This document shows positions 7,945-15,772 of a stretch of 36,650 nucleotides of DNA, piece by piece. This DNA comes from an uncultured Oscillospiraceae bacterium (GTDB taxonomy: Bacteria; Bacillota; Clostridia; Oscillospirales; Oscillospiraceae). A program made the position numbers and the translations under genes. Every line of letters starts with the position of its first letter. Within the stretch, counting starts at the first letter, position 1. The notes beneath the pieces are model-generated. The model was not told the origin of the DNA and did not search any database. It was given only the letters and a program-made list of their open reading frames with translations. Location: assembly GCA_944387785.1 (NCBI GenBank), contig CALXGG010000009.1, positions 1 through 36,650 of the forward strand. The letters are read 5' to 3'.

Positions 7945-9414
7945 ATGGTGCAGCTGACGGTGTGCCTGGACAGCGGCGGGGAGACGCCGCTGTACCAGCA
8001 GCTCTATGAGAGCCTGGCGTCCCAGATCCGGTCCGGGGCGCTGAAGGCCGGGGACCGGCTGCCGGGGAAGCGGGCCCTGGCGGGGCAGCTGGCGGTGGCG
8101 GTGAACACGGTGGACGCCGCCTACCAGATGCTGGCGGCGGAGGGGTACCTGGAGGCCCGGCAGCGCAGCGGCTTTTTCGTGCTGGAGAGCGGGGGGTTCC
8201 CGGCGGTGGAGGCCCCGCCCCGGCCGGCGGCGGCACCCCCCCGGGAGCGGGAGGACCAAGGGGAGCCCCCTTCCCGGTTCGACCTCTCCACCGGCGGCGT
8301 GGACACGGCCCTGTTCCCCTTCCGCACCTGGGGGCGGATCCAGCGGGACCTCCTCTACGGGGAGCCGGAGCTCCTGCGCCACGGCCACCGCCAGGGGGAC
8401 GAGAACCTGCGCCGGGAGCTGGCGGAGTACCTCAGGGCCTACCGGGGGGTGGACTGCGGCGTGGAGCAGATCGTGGTGGGGGCCGGGGTGGAGTACCTGC
8501 TGGGCCTCATCGCCCGGCTGGTGGGGCCGGTGACGGCGGCGGTGGAGAACCCGGGCTACGACCGCTCCCGGATGATCCTGGAGAACAGCGGCGTCCGCTG
8601 CCGGTGCGTGGCCATCGACGAGGGGGGCCTCTCGGCGGAGGGCCTGGAGGCAAGCGGGGCAGACCTCTGCTATGTGACCCCCAGCCACCATTTCCCCACC
8701 GCCGTCACCATGCCGGTGTCCCGGCGGGCCCAGCTGCTGCGGTGGGCCAGGCAGCAGCCGGGGCGGTACATCCTGGAGGACGACTACGACGCGGAGTTCC
8801 GCTTCGACACCCGGCCACTGCCCAGCCTCCAGGGCATGGGGGGCCGCTGGGGCCCGGTGATCTATCTCTGCACCTTCTCCAAGAGCCTGGCCCCCAGCAT
8901 CCGCATCGCCTGCATGGTGCTGCCCATGGGCCTGCTGGGCCGGTACCAGGCGGTGTTCGGCAGCTACGCCAACACCGTCAGCCGCTTTGAGCAGCAGACT
9001 CTCTGCCGCTTTTTGTCCCAGGGCCATTTTACCCGGCACCTCTCCCGGATGCGCAGCGTGTACCGGGGCCGGATGACCGCCCTGGCGGAGGCCCTGGAGG
9101 GGGCCTTCGGCCGGGAGAACATCGTCCTCCAGGGCCGCCACACGGGCCTCCACCTGCTGCTGAAGCTGCGGAACGGCCCCGGGGAGGAGAAGATGGTCCG
9201 CGCCGCCCGGCGGGCGGGGGTGGCCCTCCGGGGCCTGAGCCAGTACTACATGGAGGGCCGGGAGGCCTGCCCGGAGAACACCGTGGTGCTGGGCTACGCC
9301 TCCCTCCGGGATGAGGAGATCCCCGCCCTGGCGGAGGCGTTGAAAAGGGCCTGGCTGCCGTCACAGGGGCAAGAGGCAAATAGGGATTTTGGGAAAGAAA
9401 AGAAAGGTTTGTGA
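7945..9414 (+). CDS. MocR-family PLP-dependent transcriptional regulator
   Basis: 489 residues: an N-terminal GntR winged helix (about residues 10-75, PLYQQLYESL through the AEGYL end) fused to a fold-type I aminotransferase domain. The PLP-binding lysine is K313 in TFSKSLAPSIR, and LEDDYDAEFR supplies the aspartate that contacts the pyridine nitrogen. Family members such as PdxR and GabR sense PLP or amine ligands and regulate nearby genes. I chose the ATG at 7945 because AAGGAGG ends about 9 nt upstream; a TTG at 7927 overlaps that ribosome-binding site. It is divergent from the ECF S component and followed after 6 nt by a GNAT gene, likely co-transcribed. Confidence 0.93.
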   Translation: MVQLTVCLDSGGETPLYQQLYESLASQIRSGALKAGDRLPGKRALAGQLAVAVNTVDAAYQMLAAEGYLEARQRSGFFVLESGGFPAVEAPPRPAAAPPREREDQGEPPSRFDLSTGGVDTALFPFRTWGRIQRDLLYGEPELLRHGHRQGDENLRRELAEYLRAYRGVDCGVEQIVVGAGVEYLLGLIARLVGPVTAAVENPGYDRSRMILENSGVRCRCVAIDEGGLSAEGLEASGADLCYVTPSHHFPTAVTMPVSRRAQLLRWARQQPGRYILEDDYDAEFRFDTRPLPSLQGMGGRWGPVIYLCTFSKSLAPSIRIACMVLPMGLLGRYQAVFGSYANTVSRFEQQTLCRFLSQGHFTRHLSRMRSVYRGRMTALAEALEGAFGRENIVLQGRHTGLHLLLKLRNGPGEEKMVRAARRAGVALRGLSQYYMEGREACPENTVVLGYASLRDEEIPALAEALKRAWLPSQGQEANRDFGKEKKGL

Positions 9415-9420
9415 ACGCAT

Positions 9421-9948
9421 ATGCATAAAGAGATCAGAGGGAAGCGGGTCATTCTGCGGGAACAAAGGGAGACAGACGCGCCCTTTTTCGCCTATTGGTT
9501 CAGCCAGCCCAGGGTGATGTTCCAGTGCGGCTTTGAGAAGCCCACCAGCGAGGAGGAGGTAAGAGCCTGTATCACCGGCGACCACAGGTCGGCCAATTCG
9601 GTCTGGTTCACGATTACAGACCTTGACGGCAATCTCATCGGGGAGACGGGGCTCCTCCGGATGTTCCCCGCGTGGCGCCAGACGGATCTGACCATCATCA
9701 TTCCCGACCCGGCGATGCAGCACAAGGGCTACGGCACCGAGGCCATCCGCATCATGCTGGACATGGCCTTCCATGAATATGAGATGCACCGGGTCTCCAT
9801 CGGGGTAGTGGGGCTGAATACCGAGGCCCTGGCATTCTACAAGAGAATCGGATTCAAACAGGAAGGCGTTCTGGAAGAGGCGTATTACTACAACAACGAG
9901 TACAGCGACTTCATCATGATGCGGATCCTCCGCCACGAGTGGAAGTAA
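9421..9948 (+). CDS. GNAT family N-acetyltransferase (RimJ/RimL-SpeG type)
   Basis: 175-residue GCN5-related acetyltransferase that transfers acetyl from acetyl-CoA to an amine. The acetyl-CoA loop is QHKGYGTEAIRIML (about residues 100-113), and the C-terminal NTEALAFYKRIGFKQEG is the usual GNAT beta6-alpha4 segment. The acceptor (protein N-terminus, polyamine or antibiotic) is not identifiable. It begins 6 nt after the MocR gene with AAAGG as ribosome-binding site, suggesting one transcript, and ends at a strong terminator. Confidence 0.9.
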   Translation: MHKEIRGKRVILREQRETDAPFFAYWFSQPRVMFQCGFEKPTSEEEVRACITGDHRSANSVWFTITDLDGNLIGETGLLRMFPAWRQTDLTIIIPDPAMQHKGYGTEAIRIMLDMAFHEYEMHRVSIGVVGLNTEALAFYKRIGFKQEGVLEEAYYYNNEYSDFIMMRILRHEWK

Positions 9949-9972
9949 CGGCTGTGTTTGAATATTTGAAGG

Positions 9973-10011
9973 AAAGGCCCGGCCCATGCTTGCCCCATGG
10001 GCCGGGCCTTT
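9973..10011 (+). terminator. Terminator after mocR-GNAT
   Basis: Perfect 16-bp stem AAAGGCCCGGCCCATG / CATGGGCCGGGCCTTT with a 7-nt loop; the 3' arm ends in a short T-run. The remaining 100 bp to the next convergent gene shows nothing recognisable. Confidence 0.85.
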
Positions 10012-10119
10012 TGACAGACAGATGGGCTGCTCCCTTTTCAGGGGACGGCCCCGGGTGAGGGTTTCGCCGGGGGACTTTCCGGGGCAGATCGGCTTTCACG
10101 GGAGGGAGCCGCCTGCCGG

Positions 10120-10797
10120 TCACTCGCTCCGCCGCCAGAGGAGGGCCAGCAGCCCCCACCACAGGGCCAGCAGCGCCGCCGGCGGCAGGATGCCCAGTCC
10201 CGGCCACAGGTAGTCCGCCGCCCGGTACGCTCCGTCCAGGGCGGCAAAGGGGAGGGTCAGCAGGAGAAAGCCTCCCGCCAGGATCAAGAGAAAGACGAGG
10301 CCCCCTTTGACCGGCGGCAGAGGCCGGGCCAGGAACAGCCCCACCCCCAGCACCAGGCAGCCGATCAGGGCCACCGCCCCCGCCAGGCCCCCCAGGGCGG
10401 CGGCGGCGTCCAGCAGGGCGAAGCGCCCCCCGGTGAGCTCCGCCAGGGTTTCCTGGTCCGCCAGGCCCCGGGGAATGGCCAGAAACGAGTTGATGCCCAG
10501 CAGCAGGGCCGAGCGAAGTCCCACCAGGGCCAGTATCACCGCCGCCAGGATAAGGGGGGCCCGCCGCCAGAACCGCAGGGCCTTCTGCCGCCGGCCCGCG
10601 CCGTAGAGCGCGTCGGTGAGTTCCGCGCCGTAGACCTTGGCCAGGGCCTCCAGGGTGTCCAGGTCCGGCTGGGTGCGGCCGGACTCGTAGCTGGAAATGG
10701 CCTGACGGGTGAGGCCCACCTGCTGGGCCACCTGCTCCTGGGTCAGGCCTGCCAGACGGCGGAGATCACGAAGGTTTTCCTTGATGGGCAGGGACAT
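10120..10797 (-). CDS. XRE-type DNA-binding protein with multi-pass membrane domain
   Basis: 225 residues. Residues 8-62 form a Cro/C1-type helix-turn-helix (LTQEQVAQQVGLTRQAISSY then GRTQPD). The rest holds about four hydrophobic segments (near 80-105, 127-153, 164-185 and 193-220), so this is a membrane-anchored HTH protein. Such proteins are common in Clostridia but mostly uncharacterised, and I assign no target. ATG at 10797 has GGAGGAATCC upstream. It lies downstream of, and in the same direction as, the alcohol dehydrogenase but is separated from it by a terminator, so it has its own transcript. Confidence 0.88.
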   Translation of the reverse strand: MSLPIKENLRDLRRLAGLTQEQVAQQVGLTRQAISSYESGRTQPDLDTLEALAKVYGAELTDALYGAGRRQKALRFWRRAPLILAAVILALVGLRSALLLGINSFLAIPRGLADQETLAELTGGRFALLDAAAALGGLAGAVALIGCLVLGVGLFLARPLPPVKGGLVFLLILAGGFLLLTLPFAALDGAYRAADYLWPGLGILPPAALLALWWGLLALLWRRSE

Positions 10798-10938
10798 AGG
10801 GGATTCCTCCTTGGGCTCCCGGCCGCCGGAGAGGGCCGGGGGATTGTCTGAGGCCAGGGTACCAGGGGGCGGGGCTTTTCGTCAAGAAACGATTTGTTGC
10901 GCCGGGGATTTGGGGCGGTTTTGGGGCTGCTGCGGCAG

Positions 10939-10971
10939 AAAAAGGCCGCTCCCCGGAAAAAGGGAGCGGCC
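10939..10971 (-). terminator. Terminator of the alcohol dehydrogenase gene
   Basis: On the minus strand GGCCGCTCCC (10971-10962) pairs with GGGAGCGGCC (10953-10944) across an 8-nt T-rich loop, followed by five T (10943-10939). It lies 40 nt after the stop at 11011. Confidence 0.82.
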
Positions 10972-11010
10972 CTGAGAGAGGGATCCGCCAAACGGGAGAT
11001 GCCCGGCGGG

Positions 11011-12072
11011 TCACATGATGACCACGGGCTTGATGAGGTCCTTGGGCTTGTCCTTCATGAGAAGGAGGGCCTCCTCCAGATGGTCGAAGCCCTGGAAGCG
11101 GTGGGTCAGGAGCCGGGAGGTATCCAGCCGGCCATTGACCAGCAGGGCCGCCAGCCGCTCCATCCGCAGACGGCCGCCGGGCATCAGGCCTCCGGCGATG
11201 GTCTTGTGGCCCATGCCGCAGCCCCACGCCCCCCGGGGGATGCGGACGAAGTCGCCCTCTCCCAGATAGTTGACGTTGCCGATGCGCCCGCCGGGCTTCA
11301 GCATGGTAACGGCCTGGATAAATGTGTCGTTGTCGCCGCCGGCGATGATGACCTTGTCCACGCCCTTGCCGCCGGTTTTCTCCAGGATCTGCTCCACGAT
11401 GTCCCCCTCACGGTAGTTGATGATGTCGGTGGCGCCGTAGGCCCTGGCGGCCTCCACGCAGTTGGGCCGGGAGCCCACGGCAAACAGCTGCCCCGCCCCC
11501 TTCAGGGCCGCGCCGGCCACGGCCATGAGGCCCACGGGGCCGATACCCACGACGCACACGCTCTCGCCGTACTGCACGTCCGCCAGCTCCGCGCCGTGGA
11601 AGCCGGTGGGCACCATGTCGCTGAGCATCACGGCGGCGGCGGGGTCCAGGCCCTCCGGCAGCCGGGCCAGGTTGGCGTCGGCCTCGTTGACATGGAAATA
11701 TTCAGCAAACACACCGTCCTTGAAGTTGGAGAACTTCCAGCCGGAGAGCATGCCGCCGGAGTGCATGGAGTAGCCCCCCTGGGCCTCCAGGCTGCCCCAG
11801 TCGGGGGTGATGGCGGGGACGATGACCTTCTCTCCCACCTTCAGGTCCTTCACCAGGGAGCCCACCTCCACGATCTCCCCCACGGCCTCGTGGCCCAGGA
11901 TCATGTCGGTGCGCTCGCCGATGGCCCCCTCCCAGACGGTGTGGATGTCCGAGGTGCAGGGGGAGACGGCGATGGGCCGGACGATGGCGTCCAGGGGCCC
12001 GCAGGCGGGGACCTCCTTCTCGATCCAGCCGGTTTTGCCGATGCCCAGCATGGCGTAGCCTTTCATTTTCAT
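11011..12072 (-). CDS. adh: NADP-dependent secondary alcohol (isopropanol) dehydrogenase
   Basis: 353 residues, closely resembling the well-studied Clostridium beijerinckii/Thermoanaerobacter NADP(H) secondary alcohol dehydrogenase, which interconverts ketones such as acetone with secondary alcohols. Catalytic zinc ligands are C39 (SPCTSDIHT), H61 and E62 (GHEA), and D152 (MLSDM). The Rossmann motif is GIGPVGLM, and VGSRP plus Y220 (NYREG) match the NADP-selecting residues of that enzyme. The structural zinc lobe is absent, as in that group. ATG at 12072 follows AGGAGG by 8 nt. A strong promoter and a Rex-like operator lie upstream, so redox control of reducing-equivalent disposal is likely. 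Confidence 0.95.
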   Translation of the reverse strand: MKMKGYAMLGIGKTGWIEKEVPACGPLDAIVRPIAVSPCTSDIHTVWEGAIGERTDMILGHEAVGEIVEVGSLVKDLKVGEKVIVPAITPDWGSLEAQGGYSMHSGGMLSGWKFSNFKDGVFAEYFHVNEADANLARLPEGLDPAAAVMLSDMVPTGFHGAELADVQYGESVCVVGIGPVGLMAVAGAALKGAGQLFAVGSRPNCVEAARAYGATDIINYREGDIVEQILEKTGGKGVDKVIIAGGDNDTFIQAVTMLKPGGRIGNVNYLGEGDFVRIPRGAWGCGMGHKTIAGGLMPGGRLRMERLAALLVNGRLDTSRLLTHRFQGFDHLEEALLLMKDKPKDLIKPVVIM

Positions 12073-12107
12073 AGCGTAGTCCTCCTGTATCAGATATGGC
12101 GCGTGAT

Positions 12108-12139
12108 TTGTTAATAAATTAACGTTAATATAATAACAA
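12108..12139. promoter_or_regulatory. Rex-like redox operator
   Basis: A 32-bp interrupted palindrome: TTGTTA-N4-ATTAACGTTAAT-N4-TAACAA, with arms exactly symmetrical about 12123.5. Its left part TTGTTAA-TAAA-TTAAC matches the clostridial Rex consensus TTGTTAANNNNTTAACAA at 12 of 14 fixed positions. The opposite strand carries a second, weaker match. It overlaps and follows the -10 of the alcohol dehydrogenase promoter, where a repressor would act. Rex senses NADH/NAD+. The Rex gene itself is not in the window. Confidence 0.6.
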
Positions 12140-12158
12140 TCTTTTCTCCCGTTGTCAA
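12130..12158 (-). promoter_or_regulatory. Alcohol dehydrogenase promoter
   Basis: Minus strand: perfect -35 TTGACA (12158-12153), 17-nt spacer, -10 TATTAT (12135-12130). About 58 nt upstream of the ATG. Confidence 0.75.
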
Positions 12159-12246
12159 GCCCTTTTGGGCGGGGCAGGGACGACAGGTACAGGGTGCCCG
12201 GATGGCCCGGCTTTTATGCCCGGGCCCGAAAAAAAACGGGGGCGGC

Positions 12247-12275
12247 GCATAAAAGCCGCCGGAGAGGGCAGGCTA
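12247..12275 (+). promoter_or_regulatory. Candidate sigma-G-type promoter of spoVAC
   Basis: GCATA (12247-12251), 17 nt, CAGGCTA (12269-12275), compared with the forespore sigma-G consensus of a GMATR -35 and CATWMTA -10. The same spacing and a similar -10 occur before gpr. It is 25 nt from the ATG. Weak on its own. Confidence 0.4.
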
Positions 12276-12299
12276 GCGCCAGAAAAAGGAGGGATCTCT

Positions 12300-12746
12300 A
12301 TGGATATCACCCGTGACATGACCCCGGAGGCCTACGCCGGCCTGGTGAAGGGGCGGGAGAAGCCGTCCCCCCTGGCCAAGGACTGCGCCCTGGCCTTCCT
12401 CATCGGCGGGGGGATCTGCGTGCTGGGCCAGCTGGTCCAGGAGGGGTGGCTGGCCCTGGGCCTGGGCCGCCAGGAGGCCGCCGCCGCCACGTCGGCCTCC
12501 CTGATCCTGCTGTCAGTGCTGCTGACGGGGCTGAACCTCTACAACAAGCTGGCCCGGTACGGCGGGGCGGGGACCCTGGTGCCCATCACCGGCTTTGCCA
12601 ACGCCGTGGCCTCCCCGGCTATCGACTTCCGCAGCGAGGGCCTCGTCACCGGCATGGCCGCCCGGATGTTCACCGTGGCGGGGCCGGTGATCGTCTACGG
12701 CCTCATCGCCAGCGCCGTCTACGGCGCGGTGCTCTGCCTGCTGTAA
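12300..12746 (+). CDS. spoVAC: Stage V sporulation protein AC (orphan)
   Basis: 148 residues, a small membrane protein with about four hydrophobic segments. The segment CALAFLIGGGICVLGQ near residues 30-45 and VPITGFANAVASPAIDFRSE near 93-112 are SpoVAC-type. In Bacillus SpoVAC is a mechanosensitive channel of the inner spore membrane that moves dipicolinic acid. ATG at 12300 has AAGGAGGG 7 nt upstream. Usually spoVAC is followed by spoVAD and spoVAE; here a terminator and an unrelated gene follow. SpoVAE/SpoVAEB is a related alternative. Confidence 0.85.
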   Translation: MDITRDMTPEAYAGLVKGREKPSPLAKDCALAFLIGGGICVLGQLVQEGWLALGLGRQEAAAATSASLILLSVLLTGLNLYNKLARYGGAGTLVPITGFANAVASPAIDFRSEGLVTGMAARMFTVAGPVIVYGLIASAVYGAVLCLL

Positions 12747-12751
12747 GGCCC

Positions 12752-12789
12752 GGCGGCGCCCCCACTCCGATGGGGGCGCCGCCTGTTTT
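12752..12789 (+). terminator. spoVAC terminator
   Basis: Perfect 13-bp stem GGCGGCGCCCCCA / TGGGGGCGCCGCC with CTCCGA loop, followed by TGTTTT. The remaining ~255 bp to 13044 holds a smaller hairpin (GCTGTCC/GGACAGC, about 12840-12866), the palindrome AATTTGTAAATT (12911-12922) and a TTGACA hexamer at 12932, possibly part of the next gene's promoter. Confidence 0.85.
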
Positions 12790-13044
12790 CCGCCGCCCCG
12801 GAGGCCGCCGGGAGCGGAATCGCCGGAAAAGGGACCCTTGCTGTCCTGTTTTGGGGACAGCCCCTTTGGTATCCTGTTTTTGCGGCCCGGCTCCGAAGAG
12901 CAGATTCCAGAATTTGTAAATTTTAACAATATTGACAAAAACCCGCCTTTTTCCCTTGTTTTACGCCTGGAGGCGTGATATCATGAGCATGATTTACCTT
13001 GGCTGGATCCACCGCGAAAGATCATTCCCACGGGAGGGAGCGCC

Positions 13045-14193
13045 ATGCTCAATCTTCAGGCTGTCCTCATCAGCAACGGCGTTGGGGCGACCCTGATGGT
13101 CGTGCTGCTCATCAGCAACCGGCTCAACGCCCGCCATGTGTTCTTCGATGAAAAGATCTTCTGCGCCATGGCCTCCCTGACCCTGGCGCTGTGCCTGCTG
13201 GAGACCGGCACCTTTTTCCTGGACGGGCGGACCTTCCCCCTGGCCCTGCCCCTCAACCGGGTGACCAACGCCATGCTCTTCGTCTCCGACATGTCCTTCG
13301 CCTTTATCTGGACCGTCTATGTGGATTTCAAGCTCTTTGAGAGCCTGGACCATGTGAAGCGCTACGTCCGGCAGGCGGTGTGGCCCGCCGCCGCCGTGGT
13401 GCTGCTGGGGGTGGCCAGCATGTTCACCGACGTCTTTTTCACCATCTCCCCGGAGAACGTCTACGCCCGCACCTCCCTGGTGCTGCTGCCCTACATCGTC
13501 AGCTACGGCTACCTCATTCACAGCGCCGTGCTGGTGCTGACCACCCGGCGGAAGCTGCGGCGGTATCTCTTCCTGCCGGTGATGATCTTCCTCACCCCCG
13601 TCTTTATCGGCAGCATCCTCCAGTTCCTCTTCTACGGCATCTCCCTCATCTGGGTGTCCGTGGCGGTGGGGGTGGTGTCCCTGTACATCAACATCCAGAA
13701 CGAGGCCTCCTCCGTGGACCTGGTCACCGGCCTCTACAACCGCCAGTACCTGCGCCGCTACCTGGGCTACGCCGGGCAGCGGCTGGAGCCAGAGAGGCGG
13801 CTGGTGGGCCTGATGCTGGACGTGGACGACTTCAAGCTCATCAACGACGCCCACGGCCATGTGGTGGGGGACGCGGCCCTGCGGGACGTGGGCCAGCTGC
13901 TCCACAGCGCCGTCCCCGCCGACGCCTTCGCCGCCCGGTTCGCCGGGGACGAGTTCATCGTGCTGCGGGCGGTGTCCGGGGAGGAGGAGGTCCGGAGCAT
14001 GATGGACAGCATCCGCTTCGCCACCGAGTCCTTCAACCGGGCCCAGCAGCGGCCCTACCGGCTGTCCTTCTCCATGGGCTTCAGCTACTTCCTGCCTGGG
14101 GAGACCACGGAGAGCTTCCTGCGGCGGATGGACGAGGACATGTACCGGGACAAGCGCAGCAAGGGCCTCATGACGGAGGAGTCCCGGCCGTAG
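13045..14193 (+). CDS. Membrane-anchored diguanylate cyclase (AGDEF variant)
   Basis: 382 residues. Residues 1-220 contain about seven hydrophobic segments forming an uncharacterised sensor. Residues 225-378 form a GGDEF domain that by family makes cyclic di-GMP from two GTP. VDLVTGLYNRQYLRRYL opens the domain and LDVDDFKLINDAHGH carries the metal-binding aspartate. The signature loop reads AGDEF (residues 300-304) rather than GGDEF; A/S/GGDEF variants are often active. No obvious RxxD inhibitory site stands out. GGGAGGGAG precedes the ATG. A perfect terminator follows. Confidence 0.92.
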   Translation: MLNLQAVLISNGVGATLMVVLLISNRLNARHVFFDEKIFCAMASLTLALCLLETGTFFLDGRTFPLALPLNRVTNAMLFVSDMSFAFIWTVYVDFKLFESLDHVKRYVRQAVWPAAAVVLLGVASMFTDVFFTISPENVYARTSLVLLPYIVSYGYLIHSAVLVLTTRRKLRRYLFLPVMIFLTPVFIGSILQFLFYGISLIWVSVAVGVVSLYINIQNEASSVDLVTGLYNRQYLRRYLGYAGQRLEPERRLVGLMLDVDDFKLINDAHGHVVGDAALRDVGQLLHSAVPADAFAARFAGDEFIVLRAVSGEEEVRSMMDSIRFATESFNRAQQRPYRLSFSMGFSYFLPGETTESFLRRMDEDMYRDKRSKGLMTEESRP

Positions 14194-14213
14194 CCCACGG
14201 GAGAAAAAACAGG

Positions 14214-14254
14214 AACGCCCCGGACGTGCTTACAGCACGTCCGGGGCGTTTTTT
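14214..14254. terminator. Bidirectional terminator, diguanylate cyclase/MATE
   Basis: Perfect 17-bp stem AACGCCCCGGACGTGCT / AGCACGTCCGGGGCGTT with a TAC loop (14214-14250), then TTTT on the plus strand. An A-run before the stem gives a U-run in the other direction. It separates convergent genes. Confidence 0.9.
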
Positions 14255-14268
14255 CCGCGGAGGGGGCC

Positions 14269-15630
14269 TCACTCCGCCAGGCTGCCCCGGCGCTTCCAGC
14301 GGTCGGAGAGGAAGTAGAGCACGGTGGCGGAGGCGCCGAAGAGCCAGCCGATGCCGAAGCCGTAGTACATATAGGACGGGCCGAAGAAGTGGGCCAGGAG
14401 GTACACCCCGGGGATCCGCAGCAGCACCTGGCTGGCCACCACCGTCAGCATGGGCACCACGCTCTCCCCGGCCCCCCGCATGACGCTGCACATGGTGAAC
14501 TGCACGGCGAAGAGGGGGTAGAAGGGCAGGATGCACCCCAGCAGCAGGGCGGCGCCGTCGATGGCCCCCTGGCTGTCGGTGAAGAAGGCGGCGGCGGCGA
14601 ACCGGGCGGGGTAGAGGATGGCGATGATGAGCAGGCACCAGGCGATGGCGTAGGCCACGCCGGTGAACACCCCCCGGCGGACCCGGTCCTCCCGCCGGGC
14701 CCCCACGTTCTGGCCCACGAAGGCGGTGATGGCGGAGGCCATGGCCTGGACCGGCAGGAAGGCCATGCTGTCCAGCTTGTTGCCCACGTTGTAGCCCGCG
14801 GCGTAGGAGGTGCCGAAGGCGTTGACCTGGCTCATGACGGCCATCATGCCCACGGACACCGTGGCGAACTGGATCCCCGCCGGCAGGCCGATGCCCATGA
14901 TCTTTTTGAACAGCCCCCGGTCAAAGCGCCGGCAGAAGGGCCGGATGGCGAAGTCCCTGTAATTGCGGTTGATGTAGAACACCCCGAAGAGCCAGGAGCA
15001 CAGCTGGGCGATGACCGTGGCGATGGCCACCCCCGCCACCCCCCAGCCGAACCGGAGGACGAACAGCAGGTCCAGCACGATGTTCACCACCGCCGAGATC
15101 CCCAGGAACAGCAGGGAGGCCCGGCTGTTGCCCACCCCCTGGAGGATGCCGGAGTTGATGTTGTAGCCGATGGTGCCGATGAGGCCCCCGGACACGATCA
15201 TCAGGTAGAGGTAGGCCTCCCCCATGGCGGCGTCCTCCACCCGCATCAGCACCAGCACCGGTCGGGCGATCAGCAGGGCCGCCGCCGTGATGGGCACCAC
15301 CCCCGCGGTGAAGAAGGTGTAGGTGGTGTCCACCACGTCCCGGACCCGGTCCAGCTTCCCCGCCCCGTAGAACTGGGCGATGGTGACGGTGGTGCCGTTG
15401 CTGAGCCCCATGAACAGGGAGGTGAACATGAAGATCACCGGATAGCCGATGCCCACGGCGGCCAGGGCCGCCTCGCTGACGAACCGGCCCACCACCCAGC
15501 TGTCCACCATGTTGTACAGCTGCTGGAGCAGGCTCCCCAGCAGCATGGGGAGGGCGAAGGCCAGCAGATGGCCGGCGATGCTCCCCTCCGTCATATTCCG
15601 CAGCTTGTGGCTGCTCTTCGTTCCCGCCAT
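14269..15630 (-). CDS. MATE family multidrug/cation antiporter
   Basis: 453-residue inner-membrane protein with about twelve hydrophobic helices in two homologous halves. The first half begins LLAFALPMLLGSLLQQLYNM, typical of MATE. Family members use Na+ or H+ gradients to export cationic drugs or metabolites; the substrate is unknown here. ATG at 15630 follows GGAGGAGAGGAT. It is convergent with the diguanylate cyclase and divergent from exonuclease III. Confidence 0.94.
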   Translation of the reverse strand: MAGTKSSHKLRNMTEGSIAGHLLAFALPMLLGSLLQQLYNMVDSWVVGRFVSEAALAAVGIGYPVIFMFTSLFMGLSNGTTVTIAQFYGAGKLDRVRDVVDTTYTFFTAGVVPITAAALLIARPVLVLMRVEDAAMGEAYLYLMIVSGGLIGTIGYNINSGILQGVGNSRASLLFLGISAVVNIVLDLLFVLRFGWGVAGVAIATVIAQLCSWLFGVFYINRNYRDFAIRPFCRRFDRGLFKKIMGIGLPAGIQFATVSVGMMAVMSQVNAFGTSYAAGYNVGNKLDSMAFLPVQAMASAITAFVGQNVGARREDRVRRGVFTGVAYAIAWCLLIIAILYPARFAAAAFFTDSQGAIDGAALLLGCILPFYPLFAVQFTMCSVMRGAGESVVPMLTVVASQVLLRIPGVYLLAHFFGPSYMYYGFGIGWLFGASATVLYFLSDRWKRRGSLAE

Positions 15631-15681
15631 ATCCTCTCCTCCGGCCCCCGGGGGCCGCTCCTCTCCGGTCCTTTTTTCTCT

Positions 15682-15710
15682 ATCTTACCACAAGCGCCCC
15701 AGATTGTCAT
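15682..15710 (-). promoter_or_regulatory. MATE gene promoter
   Basis: Minus strand: ATGACA (15710-15705), 17-nt spacer, TAAGAT (15687-15682), TGG extended -10. Back to back with the xth promoter; the two -35 elements meet at 15710. Confidence 0.55.
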
Positions 15711-15738
15711 TGTTTTCCCCCAAAAGCCCTGCTATACT
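15710..15738 (+). promoter_or_regulatory. Exonuclease III promoter
   Basis: TTGTTT (15710-15715), 17-nt spacer, TATACT (15733-15738), 34 nt before the xth ATG. Confidence 0.6.
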
Positions 15739-15772
15739 GGGGGCAGTATCCCCCAACAAAGGAGAAGCGCCC

